From the NCBI GenBank assembly GCA_029552245.1, contig JAKPDW010000027.1, positions 1 through 64,000 on the forward strand: a stretch of 64,000 nucleotides of DNA. Direction: 5' to 3'. Each line of letters opens with the position of its first letter. Position 1 is the stretch's first letter. The notes under the pieces were generated by a model, which saw only the letters and a program-made list of their open reading frames with translations, was not told the DNA's origin and ran no database searches. Positions 9,074-18,214 of this stretch are shown here, one piece after another. Source of the stretch: Deltaproteobacteria bacterium (GTDB lineage Bacteria; Desulfobacterota; Desulfomonilia; UBA1062). The position numbers and the translations under genes are program-made.

Positions 9074-9566
9074 TCCGCCGACAACGGTGGGGCCGAGCGG
9101 GCCGTCCGTCCCCCTTTCCCAGGAGGGCGCGGCCCGCCGCAGGGAAGGAAAGGGTCGCACGGTCACCGTGCAGGCGCACGCAATGATGGCGTCGCCGACC
9201 ATCGTGGGCAGGAGTGGACGGAAAGGGGTTCGCGGTCGCCGTGGCCGGCGCACCCCGGGGGGTGGCGTCACGATGCGTGCGCTACCCGCGAGGCCGTGGG
9301 CGGCGCGAAGGGAGGGCATGCAAGGGAATCCATGGTCTCTCGAGCGCTACCCGGCCGGCCGCATCCGGCGCCGGGCGTTGCCGGCTCCCCGGGGGGGCGG
9401 TCATGGGGGGTACACAGCCCTTGCACGGGCGGGCGGCAGTCCGGCGCTCGTTCGCGCGCCGGGCCGGAGGCGGGGCCTCGCCCGGGGTGGCCATGCCCCG
9501 GGAAACCCCGTCGGCGTCAGGTCCGCCCCGTCGTCCGGGCCCGTCCCCGTCGCCGGTCTCCCTGCG
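9074..9566. other. Intergenic spacer, very GC-rich, no gene seen
   Basis: About 490 bases lie between the nusG-like promoter and the deacetylase stop. There is no supported coding frame, tRNA or U-tract terminator. A short perfect hairpin, TGCGTCA-CCA-TGACGCA, sits at about 9559-9575, overlapping the deacetylase stop. It lacks a following T-run on the minus strand. Confidence 0.5.
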
Positions 9567-10733
9567 TCACCATGACGCAGCGCCGTGACGAACAGGGGCC
9601 TTCTCGCCCGCCCACCCGTTCGGGCTTTCGGCCAGCACCGAGACCCTCACCACCTCGATGCCCTCCTCGACGAGGCGCGGGACCTCCCGCTCGAGGGTCC
9701 TGACGGTCGCCTCGTGGGGGTGGCATATGCCGATGGCGCTGCCCTTGACGAGCGCCTCTTCCTCGAGCTTCTTGATCTGGCCCGCGATGTAGGCGTCGTC
9801 CTGGACGTTGTCGAGGAACACGTCCCTCGATGCGAAGGGTATGCCGGCTGCCGCGGCGGCCTGACGACACACGGACTCGTTCGTCGTGAGGCTGTCCACG
9901 AAGAAGAGGCGCCGCTTGCCCAGGACGTCGAAGAGGGCGTCCATGGTGGGCCTGATCCTCGTGACCGCCGACCCCATGTGGTTGTTCACGCCCACGGCGT
10001 AAGGCACCTGGGAGATGGAGTCCTCGAGGATGGATGCGGCCTCGGCGGGATCGGTGGAGGCGTAGATGGCCCCGGGGCCGGGGTTCACGCCGTTCTTGCC
10101 CTCCATGGGCTGGTGGAGGAGGATCTCCCTGCCGCGCCTGTGGAGGTAGCGGGCCGCGTCCTGCGTGTAGGGGAGGTTGGGCAGCACGCTGAAGGTGAGG
10201 TCGGCGTCGATGGCCGCGAGCCTGCGCACCGGCGCCATCTCCTGGCCGATGTCGTCGACGATGATCGCGACGCGCGCCCGGGTCTTGCTCATCGGGGCCG
10301 CCCCCTCGAAGATCACGTCCCAGGTGTGGCCGTTCATGGTGATCACGAGGAGCCCGGGGTGTTCCATGCGGACGGACACCCCCTCCAGCTCCTCCAGGGG
10401 GGCGAACGCCTTCTTGATGCGGGACTGGGAGGGCGGCTTCGTGACCCGCACGTGCACTGTCCTGCCCTTGGTGCCCACGTTCTCCCTGGGGATGCCCAGC
10501 TCGTAGAGGCAGCCCAGGACGAGGAGCTCCTCGGCCGCTATCCTGGTCGTGGAGACAACCCTCGTCCTCTCCGACGAGGGAGCCGGCTGTCCTGCCTGGT
10601 GTGGGCCCTGGCGTCTCTCGGTGTAGATCATCACCGCCGAGATCACGAGGATGAGGGCTATGAGCACCCCCACGACCGCCGTCACGACGACGGTCTTCGG
10701 AGGTTTCCTCCGGGGCTTTCGTCGCCTTCTCAT
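9567..10733 (-). CDS. Divergent polysaccharide deacetylase family protein
   Basis: This 388-residue protein starts at ATG 10733, overlapping the ctpA stop as ATGA, so the two are translationally coupled. A basic N-terminus precedes a membrane helix (about residues 15-37), which anchors a periplasmic domain. The catalytic region has IVDDIG, SVLPNLPYT, LLHQPMEG, NNHMGS, FFVDSLT and GICHPH, the signature of the divergent (YibQ-like) polysaccharide deacetylases. Members occur next to CtpA and EnvC and are thought to act on cell-wall or surface glycans; the substrate is not known. The C-terminal tail beyond the domain is short and variable. Confidence 0.88.
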   Translation of the reverse strand: MRRRRKPRRKPPKTVVVTAVVGVLIALILVISAVMIYTERRQGPHQAGQPAPSSERTRVVSTTRIAAEELLVLGCLYELGIPRENVGTKGRTVHVRVTKPPSQSRIKKAFAPLEELEGVSVRMEHPGLLVITMNGHTWDVIFEGAAPMSKTRARVAIIVDDIGQEMAPVRRLAAIDADLTFSVLPNLPYTQDAARYLHRRGREILLHQPMEGKNGVNPGPGAIYASTDPAEAASILEDSISQVPYAVGVNNHMGSAVTRIRPTMDALFDVLGKRRLFFVDSLTTNESVCRQAAAAAGIPFASRDVFLDNVQDDAYIAGQIKKLEEEALVKGSAIGICHPHEATVRTLEREVPRLVEEGIEVVRVSVLAESPNGWAGEKAPVRHGAASW

Positions 10734-12019
10734 GTCGCCTTCTTGGCCCGGTTGAACACCCCCCACGTCTTGAGCAGGTCGAGGCCGTACTTGAGCTGGT
10801 AGTCGTTCTCGGGCCTCGCCTTGCCGTCCGGGGCCTGGGCGGCCTCGGGTTTCTCGGCGTCGGGCGGCTCGAGGTGGGATTTCAGGTCCTTCTCCCGTAT
10901 GAAGCTCTGGCCCTTCTCCGGCAAGAGGACGGCCTGTTCGACGAAGACGTCCGGCTCGATGCCCTTGGCCTGGATCGAGCGGCCCGAGGGCGTGTAGTAC
11001 CTGGCCACGGTGAGCTTGAGCGCCGAGCCGTCACCGAGCTGGCGGATGGTCTGGACGGAGGCCTTGCCGAAGCTCTTCACCCCCACGATGACGGCCCTCT
11101 CGTTGTCCTGGAGCGCACCTGCGACGATCTCGGCCGCGCTCGCCGTACCGCCGTTGATGAGCACGACCATAGGGAAGTACTCGAACGTGCCGTCCTTGTG
11201 CGCCCTGTACTCGACGTGGTCTTCAGGGTTCCTGCCGTCGGTGTAGACGATCTTGCCCGCCTCCAGGAAGAGGTCGCTCACCGCGATGGCCTGGTCCAAG
11301 AGACCTCCCGGGTTGTACCTGAGGTCGAGGACGAGCCCCTGCAGGCCCCCGGCCTTGAGAAGCTTCTGGACGGCCTTCTTGACCGCGTCCGCCGTGTCGA
11401 CCTGGAAGCTGCGGACCTTGACGTAACCGTAGCCCGGCTCCAGGGTTTGGGACACGACGCTCTCGATGTGGATGGTGGCCCGGGTGATGGTGAGCTCGAG
11501 AGGCTTGTCCAGGGATTCCCGGCCCAGGGTGAGCGTCACCTTCGTCCCCTTGGGACCCCTCAGCAGCTTCACTGCCTCCTCGAGGGTCATGTCCGTGGTG
11601 GACTGGCCGTCGATCTTGAGGATCTTGTCGCCGGGCTTGATGCCCGCCTTGAAGGCCGGGGTGTCCTCGATGGGGGTGATGACCGTGAGCTGGCCGTCCT
11701 TGATGCCCAGCTCGATGCCCAGGCCCCCGAACGACCCGGTGGTGCTGATCTCCATCTCCTTGTAATCCTCCTTGGAGAGGTACGCGGAGTGGGGGTCGAG
11801 CGTGGAGGTCATGCCCTTGATCGCGCCCTCGATGAGTTTCCCCGGCTCCACCTTGTCCACGTAGTACCGTTCGATGAGGTCGAGGCAGTCCGTGAATTTC
11901 TGGAGGCTCGGCAGCATGGGCGAGCTCTCCGCCATGGCGTGCGGGATCGTGTGCAGCGCGACGAGGAGTACGAGCCCTGCCGCTACGAGGCCGGGCAGGA
12001 CGGCCCTGTGTCTTTTCAT
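10730..12019 (-). CDS. ctpA: Carboxy-terminal processing protease CtpA (S41)
   Basis: This is a periplasmic serine protease (429 aa) that trims or degrades proteins from their C-terminus. It has a signal peptide or anchor at residues 1-30 (VLPGLVAAGLVLLVALH, then AMA). An S41 N-terminal helical domain follows (FTDCLDLIERYYVD, LDPHSAYLS), then a PDZ domain (FGGLGIELGIKDGQLTV). The S41 core includes the catalytic Ser in NGGTASAAEI and the catalytic Lys in SFGKASVQ. ATG 12019 was chosen because AGGGGAAAGGAA precedes it. In related genomes this gene directly follows envC; here a 676-base spacer with repeats separates them. Confidence 0.95.
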   Translation of the reverse strand: MKRHRAVLPGLVAAGLVLLVALHTIPHAMAESSPMLPSLQKFTDCLDLIERYYVDKVEPGKLIEGAIKGMTSTLDPHSAYLSKEDYKEMEISTTGSFGGLGIELGIKDGQLTVITPIEDTPAFKAGIKPGDKILKIDGQSTTDMTLEEAVKLLRGPKGTKVTLTLGRESLDKPLELTITRATIHIESVVSQTLEPGYGYVKVRSFQVDTADAVKKAVQKLLKAGGLQGLVLDLRYNPGGLLDQAIAVSDLFLEAGKIVYTDGRNPEDHVEYRAHKDGTFEYFPMVVLINGGTASAAEIVAGALQDNERAVIVGVKSFGKASVQTIRQLGDGSALKLTVARYYTPSGRSIQAKGIEPDVFVEQAVLLPEKGQSFIREKDLKSHLEPPDAEKPEAAQAPDGKARPENDYQLKYGLDLLKTWGVFNRAKKAT

Positions 12020-12229
12020 GGGTTCCTTTCCCCTGGGGCGTGTGGTGTCGATGACCGACCTATAGCACAACTCATGCGGCCGGAAAACACCTGCGGTTCG
12101 TCCCTGTTCCCCCGGTCGGGGCCCTTGCCCGAGGCGCCCTCGGTCACCCCCGCCGAGGGCCGGGAGGCTGATGAAACCCCGGGTGCCGGGCCCTCGGGCG
12201 GGAGGGCCCCGCGTCCTTGGGCCGTGGGA

Positions 12230-12508
12230 CACGGGCCCCCGCTCGTGTGGAGACGTAGCGCATCGTTCGTGCGCAGGGCCATCTCCTGGTCCACGGTCCA
12301 CAGGGCCCCGCTAGCGTGGAGACGCCTTGTATGTCGTGGGCGGTGTTACGGCTATCAACCACAAGCCTCGATCTGTGGAGACGCCGAAACCACGGCCACG
12401 GGCCTCGGGGATCAGAACGCCCGCATGCCCCCGCTCGTGTGGAGACGCCGCCCCATCGCGGCGATTACGACCTCTTCTGGGACGCATGCCCCCGCTCGTG
12501 GGGACGCC
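12230..12508. repeat. Five degenerate 26-28-nt repeats, 31-41-nt spacing (CRISPR I-E-like remnant)
   Basis: Copies lie at 12230-12257, 12299-12326, 12358-12385, 12422-12449 and 12483-12508. The shared core is CCCCGCTCGTGTGGAGACG, with differences in most copies. The core can fold as CCCCGC-TCGT-GTGGAG, with one mismatch and one G-U pair, like the hairpin of type I-E CRISPR repeats. Gaps between copies are 41, 31, 36 and 33 bases. No cas gene, clear leader or intact repeat is present, so if this was a CRISPR array it is a dead fragment. The rest of the spacer between ctpA and envC (12020-12229 and 12509-12695) shows no gene. Confidence 0.65.
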
Positions 12509-12695
12509 CCTGGACCAGGACCCGGCGGGGAGAGGTCGCTCTGTTCGGCCGCGAGGCGCCGGCCCGGAGCCGACCCTCGTGTCATCGCCAGGGTGGAGAC
12601 CCTCGCGGGGGATGTCGTGTGCGGCCCGTGCCTGCGCAGCGGGAGGAGGGCTCGACGGGACGGGCGGGGTCGCGGTCATGAAACCGCCCGGGTTC

Positions 12696-13763
12696 TCACC
12701 GCTTGGAGGAGAGCCACCTGACAGGGTCCTGGGGCTTGTCCTTGTACCTGATCTCGAAGTGGAGGGTGGGCCTGGAAACGTCGCCGCTCGCGCCCACGAG
12801 CGCCACCTCCTCCTGCGCCTTGACCTCTTCCCCCGCCGCCTTGAGCGCCTTCATGAGGTGCCCGTAGACCGTGAAGAGACCGCCCCCGTGGTCTATGATC
12901 ATGGTGTTGCCGAACTTGGGGAGGGTGTCGTAGAAGGCGATCCTGCCCGAGTAGATGGTCTTGACCGGGGTGCCCTCCTGGGCCTCGATGTCCACGCCGT
13001 TGGAGATCTGCGCGTACCCCATGTCCCTGCTGATGCCGAAGCCCCGGACCAGGGACCCCTTCACAGGCCACGGCAGCTCGCCGATCCTCTTGTTCATCCC
13101 CCGGTCGGGCAGCGCCGTCGGCCGCTCCCTGAGCTTCTTCATGAGGGCCTTTATCCTGTTCTCGCAATCCCTCTTCTGGGCGTCGAGAGACGCGATGAGC
13201 CGGGTCTTCTCGTCGTGGCGCTCGTTCAGGTCCCGTATCGCCCGGTCCAGGTCCCTGAGTGCCGCCTCGTGCTGGAGCGTGATCCTGTCGAGGGCATCCC
13301 TCTGTCCCTGCAAGTCTTCCTTGGTTTTCTGGTAGGCCTCGATTCGGTCCAGGTCGTGCGCGATGACCGCGTCCACGTACCCGGAGTACTCGGGGTGCGC
13401 GGCGAGGATGTCGACCATGTCGAGGTAGGCCCCCTTGTAGAAGGCCGCCCACTTGCGCCTGAGCATCCGCCGGGCCTCCCTGAGCGTGCTCTCGGAGGCC
13501 GCGATCCTGGCCTTTTGTTCCTCCATCCGCGCCTTGAGCTCCTTCGACTTCTTCTCGGCCTCGAGCATGTCCCTGCGGGTGAGCTCGATGCGGCGGTCGA
13601 TCTGGGCGAGTCGCCGGTGCTCCGTCTCCTTCTGCTTCTCGATGGCCTTCACCTTCCTGCCCAGTTCCTTGATGTCCGTCTTGGGGTCCGCGGCAGGGGC
13701 ACAGGGGGAGATCAGGGCGATGACGGCCGCCGCTGCGAGTGCCGCCTTCAGCAGCCTACCCAT
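12696..13763 (-). CDS. envC: EnvC-like murein hydrolase activator (degenerate LytM/M23 domain)
   Basis: This periplasmic protein (355 aa) has a signal peptide (LLKAALAAAAVIALISPCAPA) and a long coiled coil (about residues 28-220) interrupted by a short loop, ending in a LytM/M23 domain (about 240-352). The metal ligands of active M23 peptidases are missing: the HxxxD position reads SNGVD, and the HxH position reads TLHFEIR. It should therefore activate amidases rather than cut peptidoglycan itself, as EnvC does. It overlaps ftsX by eight bases, and the FtsEX complex is the known controller of such activators at the division site. Confidence 0.9.
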   Translation of the reverse strand: MGRLLKAALAAAAVIALISPCAPAADPKTDIKELGRKVKAIEKQKETEHRRLAQIDRRIELTRRDMLEAEKKSKELKARMEEQKARIAASESTLREARRMLRRKWAAFYKGAYLDMVDILAAHPEYSGYVDAVIAHDLDRIEAYQKTKEDLQGQRDALDRITLQHEAALRDLDRAIRDLNERHDEKTRLIASLDAQKRDCENRIKALMKKLRERPTALPDRGMNKRIGELPWPVKGSLVRGFGISRDMGYAQISNGVDIEAQEGTPVKTIYSGRIAFYDTLPKFGNTMIIDHGGGLFTVYGHLMKALKAAGEEVKAQEEVALVGASGDVSRPTLHFEIRYKDKPQDPVRWLSSKR

Positions 13764-14625
13764 TCCCGCTCCTCGAGGCGGCCAGGGCCGCGCTGGAAAC
13801 GCCGCATGCGAACCCGAACAGGATCACGGCCAGGGCGAGCCGGTATACGTCCGGTTCGAGGAGGTGACCCAGTACCGGGAAACGCACGACCGCCGCACCC
13901 GCCAGGGCCAGGGCGGCCCCCAGGCCTGCGGCGGCGCCCAGGGCCCCGTAGAGCGCGCCCTCCACGACGTACGGGGCGAAGATGAAGGACCCGGGTGCGC
14001 CGAGGGTTCTCATGACGGCCACCTCCTGCGACCTGGACGCGATGCTCGTCCTGATCGAGAGGAAGACCACGAGGCCGAGGGTGAGGCCGAGGGACGCGCC
14101 GAGGGCCAGTGCCGCGGCCGCGATGTCGTCGTAGGAGGATGCCAGGACGGCGATGAGGCCCTTCCTCCAGCGGACGTCCCCGATGCCGGGGATCGCCGCG
14201 ACGGCGCGGGAGACGTCCTCGGGCCTGTGCGCGTATTCCCTGCCGAGGGTGATCTCGAAGGCGTCGGGGAGGATCTCCGGGTCCACGTCCTCGACGAGCG
14301 GGCTCTTTCGGCCGAGCCACGACCGCATCTTCTCGAGCCCCTTCTCCCTGGGGACGAACGTGAAGGACCTGACCTGGGGCAACGAGCGAAGGGCCTTCTC
14401 CATCTCGGGGACGCGGGTCCTCGGCACGCCCTCCTTCACGTAGGCGACCATGGAGCCGGAAGACACTGGCAGGCTCGCGGCCTTCTCAGCCGCGCCCACG
14501 GCGAGGAGGGCGAGGGCGAACAGGCACGAGGCGAACGAGCACGCCCCGAGCGTAAGCAGGCTCCCCAGGGGATGCGACCGTACCCCGCGGCCTATGAGCC
14601 TGATCACCGTGAGCACCCTCGTCAT
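13756..14625 (-). CDS. ftsX: Cell division protein FtsX
   Basis: This is the membrane subunit (289 aa) of the FtsEX complex, which couples ATP hydrolysis in the cytoplasm to cell-wall hydrolase activation outside. One membrane helix near residues 20-45 is followed by a periplasmic domain (about 46-160), then three C-terminal helices of the FtsX/MacB type. VAVMRTLGAPGSFIFAPYV is the cytoplasmic coupling loop expected to contact FtsE. The start lies 15 bases after ftsE, and the 3' end overlaps envC, so the three form one operon. Confidence 0.93.
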   Translation of the reverse strand: MTRVLTVIRLIGRGVRSHPLGSLLTLGACSFASCLFALALLAVGAAEKAASLPVSSGSMVAYVKEGVPRTRVPEMEKALRSLPQVRSFTFVPREKGLEKMRSWLGRKSPLVEDVDPEILPDAFEITLGREYAHRPEDVSRAVAAIPGIGDVRWRKGLIAVLASSYDDIAAAALALGASLGLTLGLVVFLSIRTSIASRSQEVAVMRTLGAPGSFIFAPYVVEGALYGALGAAAGLGAALALAGAAVVRFPVLGHLLEPDVYRLALAVILFGFACGVSSAALAASRSGNG

Positions 14626-14640
14626 GCCTTTGACGCCCCC

Positions 14641-15291
14641 TCACTCGAGGATCCGCCCGTGTTCCATGCGGACGATGCGCGCGTGGTCCATGAGCGGGTC
14701 GCTGCGGTGGCTTGCGATAACGATCGTCGTGCCCTTCCTGTGGAGCTTGTAGAACACGTTCATGAGGTACCTCGCCGTGGTCTCGTCCTGGCCTCCCACG
14801 GGCTCGTCGGCAAGCACGATGTCAGGGTCGTGGATGATCGCCCGTACGAGCGCCAGCCGCTGGCGTTCCCCGCCGGAGAGGTTCCTGGCGCGCTCGTAGA
14901 CCTTGTGCGTAAGCCCGATCCACTTGAGCATCCGCCAGACTCGCGACCTCACGTAGAGAGGCGACTTGCCGAGGATCTCCAGGGGGATCGCCGCGTTCTG
15001 GTACACCGTCCAGTCCTCGACGAGCCTGTAGTCCTGGAAGACGAACCCCGTGTGGCGTCTTATCGCCTGGAGCCGGGACCTGGGGATCCTCGAGAGGTCG
15101 CTGCCGAAGACGCTCACCGTGCCCTCCGAGGGTCTCTCGAGCCCGTAGACGAGCTTGAGCAGCGTCGTCTTGCCGGCCCCGGAGGGGCCGACGATGAAGC
15201 AGAGGGACCCCTTCTCGATGACGAGCGAGATGTCCCGTACGGCGTAGACGGTGTCGTGGTAGACCTTGGTGACGTTCTCGAACGTTATCAT
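14641..15291 (-). CDS. ftsE: Cell division ATP-binding protein FtsE
   Basis: This ABC ATPase (216 aa) energises FtsX. Walker A is GPSGAGKTTLLK near residue 35. The Q-loop region VFQDYRL, signature LSGGERQRLALVRA, Walker B IVLADEP and the switch histidine IASHRSD are all present. Length and the opening MITFENVTKVY are typical. It heads the ftsE-ftsX-envC operon, or follows the XRE gene 58 bases upstream. Confidence 0.95.
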   Translation of the reverse strand: MITFENVTKVYHDTVYAVRDISLVIEKGSLCFIVGPSGAGKTTLLKLVYGLERPSEGTVSVFGSDLSRIPRSRLQAIRRHTGFVFQDYRLVEDWTVYQNAAIPLEILGKSPLYVRSRVWRMLKWIGLTHKVYERARNLSGGERQRLALVRAIIHDPDIVLADEPVGGQDETTARYLMNVFYKLHRKGTTIVIASHRSDPLMDHARIVRMEHGRILE

Positions 15292-15349
15292 GGGACGCCT
15301 GCCGCCCCGCCAATGCCGGCGCTTTGTGCGAGGGGCCGGACCACCTCGC

Positions 15350-15787
15350 TCAAGCGAACCGCGCCCTGATGTCCAGAAGCAGGTCTATGTCCTCGCCCAC
15401 CATGGCCAGGTATCTGGCGATGGAAGGATGGTCGTCGGCGAGCTCGGCCGTGTCCATGAGGATGAACCTGAGCTCCTCGAGCTCTTTGTCGATGAGCCTC
15501 ACCAGCCTCGACACGTGGGCGTCCTCGAGGGTGAGCACGTCGCCCGCGTAGGGTTCCTGCTCCGCCTTCTTTCCCGCGGCCTTGGACGGGTAGATGCACG
15601 CGGTGAGCTCATCCGTCGAGACACCGAGCGCCTCGCTGATCTTGGAGAGGGCCTTCCTGCTCGGCCGTGCGGGCGGGTTCTTCTCGTACTGCGAGATCGT
15701 CTTGGCCGACACGCCGCTCAGCTCGGCCAGCCTGCCCATGGTGAGCCCCTTCGCCTTGCGGAGATCCTTGAGAGTCTTGGCGGACAA
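15350..15787 (-). CDS. XRE-family transcriptional regulator
   Basis: The protein (145 aa) has a Cro/C1-type helix-turn-helix at about residues 3-60 (LRKAKGLTMGRLAELSGVSAKTISQYE region). A C-terminal helical segment rich in acidic residues probably dimerises or senses a partner. The TTG 15787 start is supported by GGAGGT six bases upstream. It lies just before ftsE on the same strand and divergent from flhB. Control of either unit is possible, but no operator has been tied to it. Confidence 0.85.
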   Translation of the reverse strand: MSAKTLKDLRKAKGLTMGRLAELSGVSAKTISQYEKNPPARPSRKALSKISEALGVSTDELTACIYPSKAAGKKAEQEPYAGDVLTLEDAHVSRLVRLIDKELEELRFILMDTAELADDHPSIARYLAMVGEDIDLLLDIRARFA

Positions 15788-15845
15788 TGTGTACCTCCAT
15801 CGAATGGTGTCAGTCGAAACCGCACGATGCTGATCGTCATCCCTG

Positions 15846-15896
15846 TTATTTGCACAAAACGCCGGGTTTCACAACTCTTAACAGCGCGTGTAATCA
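15846..15896. promoter_or_regulatory. Divergent promoter region between the XRE gene and flhB
   Basis: On the plus strand TTCACA (15868-15873) is 17 bases from TAATCA (15891-15896), a possible flhB promoter. On the minus strand TTGTGA overlaps it and lies 17 bases from AAATAA (15851-15846). This is the only AT-rich part of the 338-base gap. The -10 boxes are weak, so the assignments are tentative. Nothing else was recognised between 15897 and 16125 apart from GC-rich sequence. Confidence 0.35.
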
Positions 15897-16125
15897 GAGG
15901 GTTCGGCTGCAGGGTGCCCTGACGCGACTCCCGCCGAGGGCGTTCTCCCTGCAAGTGACGGAAATCGCGGGGGGTGGGCTGCAGGCGCCCCGACCCTCTC
16001 GCCGTGCCCGGCCGTGATCCGCTGAGAGAAACGCAGCCGGGTCCGGGCGTGGTGCATGGCGGGTTCCCGGCGGCGGGGGCAGCCTTCTCACCCTGGGTGA
16101 CAGAGAGGGAAGGGGAGGCGCCCTC

Positions 16126-17247
16126 GTGAGCGCGGGGGCTGGTACGGTTCTCGCATTCACACCCCGTATGCCGAGCGAGAACGAGAACGGCCAACAGCGT
16201 ACCGAGCAACCTACATCGAAACGCCTGAGAGAAGCCAGGGAGAAGGGCCAGGTGTGCAAGAGCGTCGAGGTGTCAACGGCCCTCCTCTTCCTGGCCTCGG
16301 TCGTGGCCTTCTACCTCTACGTGCCGACCGTCGGCAGGAACCTGCACGGCGTGGTGGCCGAGTACGTCGGGAACACGTCCATGTGGGACGGCTCGAAGGA
16401 GTCGGTCGTGTTCATCTTCAGGCGTGCGTGCCTGGAGCTCGGCCTCATGACGCTGCCCCTGCTCGTGGCGTTCCTCGTCGTGGGGCTTGCGTCAAATATC
16501 CTGCAGGTGGGGTTCGTGGCGAGCCCGGAGGCCATCGTCCCCAAGCTCTCGAAGCTCAACCCGCTGAAAGGATTCAAGAACAGGTTCATGTCCACCAGGA
16601 GCCTCGAGCAGCTCCTCAAGACGCTGGTCATCATGGCGGTCGTCGTCTGGGTTTCGTACCGGGCGCTACGGCGCGAGATGGCGGCGTACCCGCCCCTCCT
16701 GAACGCCGACGCAACTGTCATTGTTTTGACGTTTTTCCGGTCGACCATGAGGTTCCTCCTGGATGTCCTCTGGGTGTTCGTGGTCATCGCGGCGGCCGAC
16801 TACGGGTTCCAGAAGTGGCAGTTCACCCGCGACCTCATGATGACGAGGCAGGAGGTCAGGGACGAGTTCAAGAACACCGAGGGCAACCCCCTCATCAAGA
16901 GCAAGATACGGTCCATCCAGATGCACATGGCGAGGCGCCGCATGATGAAGGCGGTGCCGAAGGCCGACGTGGTGATCACGAACCCGACCCACCTGGCGGT
17001 CGCCCTCGTGTACGACCGCACGAGGATGGCGGCGCCAACGGTGGTGGCCAAGGGGGCGGGTGAGGTGGCGCTCAGGATCAGGGAGGTGGCGCGTGGCGCC
17101 GGGGTTCCCGTGGTCGAGAACAAGCCGCTCGCCCAGACCCTCTACAAGTCCCTGGACATCGGGGACGTGATCCCCGAGGAGCTCTACAAGGCGGTGGCCG
17201 AGATCCTCGCATACGTCTACAGGCTCAAGCGGAAGGCGGTGATGTGA
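16126..17247 (+). CDS. flhB: Flagellar type III export protein FlhB
   Basis: This inner-membrane component (373 aa) of the flagellar export gate switches substrate from hook to filament proteins. The N-terminal ERTEQPT-like box ([20 protein letters not shown]) is present, with four membrane helices and a cytoplasmic domain carrying the self-cleavage site NPTH at residues 286-289. GTG 16126 is preferred because GGGAAGGGGAGG lies seven bases upstream. An ATG at 16168, closer to the usual FlhB start, has no ribosome binding site. flhA follows after one base. Confidence 0.95.
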   Translation: MSAGAGTVLAFTPRMPSENENGQQRTEQPTSKRLREAREKGQVCKSVEVSTALLFLASVVAFYLYVPTVGRNLHGVVAEYVGNTSMWDGSKESVVFIFRRACLELGLMTLPLLVAFLVVGLASNILQVGFVASPEAIVPKLSKLNPLKGFKNRFMSTRSLEQLLKTLVIMAVVVWVSYRALRREMAAYPPLLNADATVIVLTFFRSTMRFLLDVLWVFVVIAAADYGFQKWQFTRDLMMTRQEVRDEFKNTEGNPLIKSKIRSIQMHMARRRMMKAVPKADVVITNPTHLAVALVYDRTRMAAPTVVAKGAGEVALRIREVARGAGVPVVENKPLAQTLYKSLDIGDVIPEELYKAVAEILAYVYRLKRKAVM

Positions 17248-17248
17248 C

Positions 17249-18214
17249 ATGGCGACCCAGGCGTTTTCGATGAGGCTTCCCGAGAAGGTATCGGCCGACG
17301 TGTTCATGGCCGCAGGGGTCCTTGCGGTTCTCTTCATCCTGCTCGTCCCCCTGCCGACCTTCGTGCTGGACATCCTGCTGACCTTCAGCATCGCCATGGG
17401 GATCGTGATCCTCATGGTGGGCATGTACACCACCAACCCGCTGAACTTCTCGGTGTTCCCCACGCTCCTGCTCATCGTGACCCTGTACCGGCTCGCGCTC
17501 AACATAGCCTCCACGCGCATCATCCTCCTCCACGGCTACGAGGGGGAAATGGCGGCGGGGAAGGTGATCCACACCTTCGGCCAGTTCGTGGTCGGCGGCA
17601 GCTACGTCGTCGGCGCGGTGGTGTTCTGCATCTTCGTGCTCATCAACTTCGTGGTCATCACCAAGGGCGCCACCCGCATAGGCGAGGTGACCGCCCGGTT
17701 CACCCTCGACGCCATGCCCGGCAAGCAGATGGCCATAGACGCGGACCTGAACGCCGGCATGATCACCGAGGAGGAGGCCAGGCAGCGCAGGGAGCGCATC
17801 GCGCGGGAGGCGGAGTTCTACGGGGCCATGGACGGCGCCACCAAGTTCGTGCGGGGGGACGCCATAGCCGGCATCGTGATCGTGATGATCAACATCGTGG
17901 GCGGCATCATCATCGGCGTGCTCCAGAACCAGATGACGTTCACCGACGCGCTGAGGACCTACACCACCCTCACCATCGGCGACGGGCTGGTCGCCCAGAT
18001 CCCCGCCCTCATCATCTCCACCGCCGCGGGCATCATCGTGACCCAGTCGGCAGCGGACAAGTCGGTGGGCAAGCAGCTCTCCGACCAGCTCTCGTTCCAG
18101 CCCATGGCCCTGCTCACGGCCGCGGGCATCATCTTCTTCTTCGGCCTGTTGCCCGGCATGCCCCACGTGGCGTTCCTCACCATGGCCACCGTCATGGGCG
18201 CCGTGGGGTGGTGA
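17249..18214 (+). CDS. flhA: Flagellar export protein FlhA, N-terminal membrane part (frame ends early)
   Basis: These 321 residues cover the FlhA membrane domain: eight predicted helices and the conserved cytoplasmic FHIPEP-type loop, here including [17 protein letters not shown]. The frame ends at TGA 18212-18214 just after the last helix. The cytosolic domain continues in another frame from 18208. Adding one G to the GGGG run at 18205-18208 would join both parts into one 691-residue protein, the normal FlhA length. It may be a sequencing error, a true mutation, or a split gene. Confidence 0.9.
   Translation: MATQAFSMRLPEKVSADVFMAAGVLAVLFILLVPLPTFVLDILLTFSIAMGIVILMVGMYTTNPLNFSVFPTLLLIVTLYRLALNIASTRIILLHGYEGEMAAGKVIHTFGQFVVGGSYVVGAVVFCIFVLINFVVITKGATRIGEVTARFTLDAMPGKQMAIDADLNAGMITEEEARQRRERIAREAEFYGAMDGATKFVRGDAIAGIVIVMINIVGGIIIGVLQNQMTFTDALRTYTTLTIGDGLVAQIPALIISTAAGIIVTQSAADKSVGKQLSDQLSFQPMALLTAAGIIFFFGLLPGMPHVAFLTMATVMGAVGW

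Noticed and set aside
12230-12508. Calling the 12.2-12.5 kb array an active CRISPR locus
   Set aside because: No two repeats are identical, there is no cas gene or leader, and one spacing is 41 bases.
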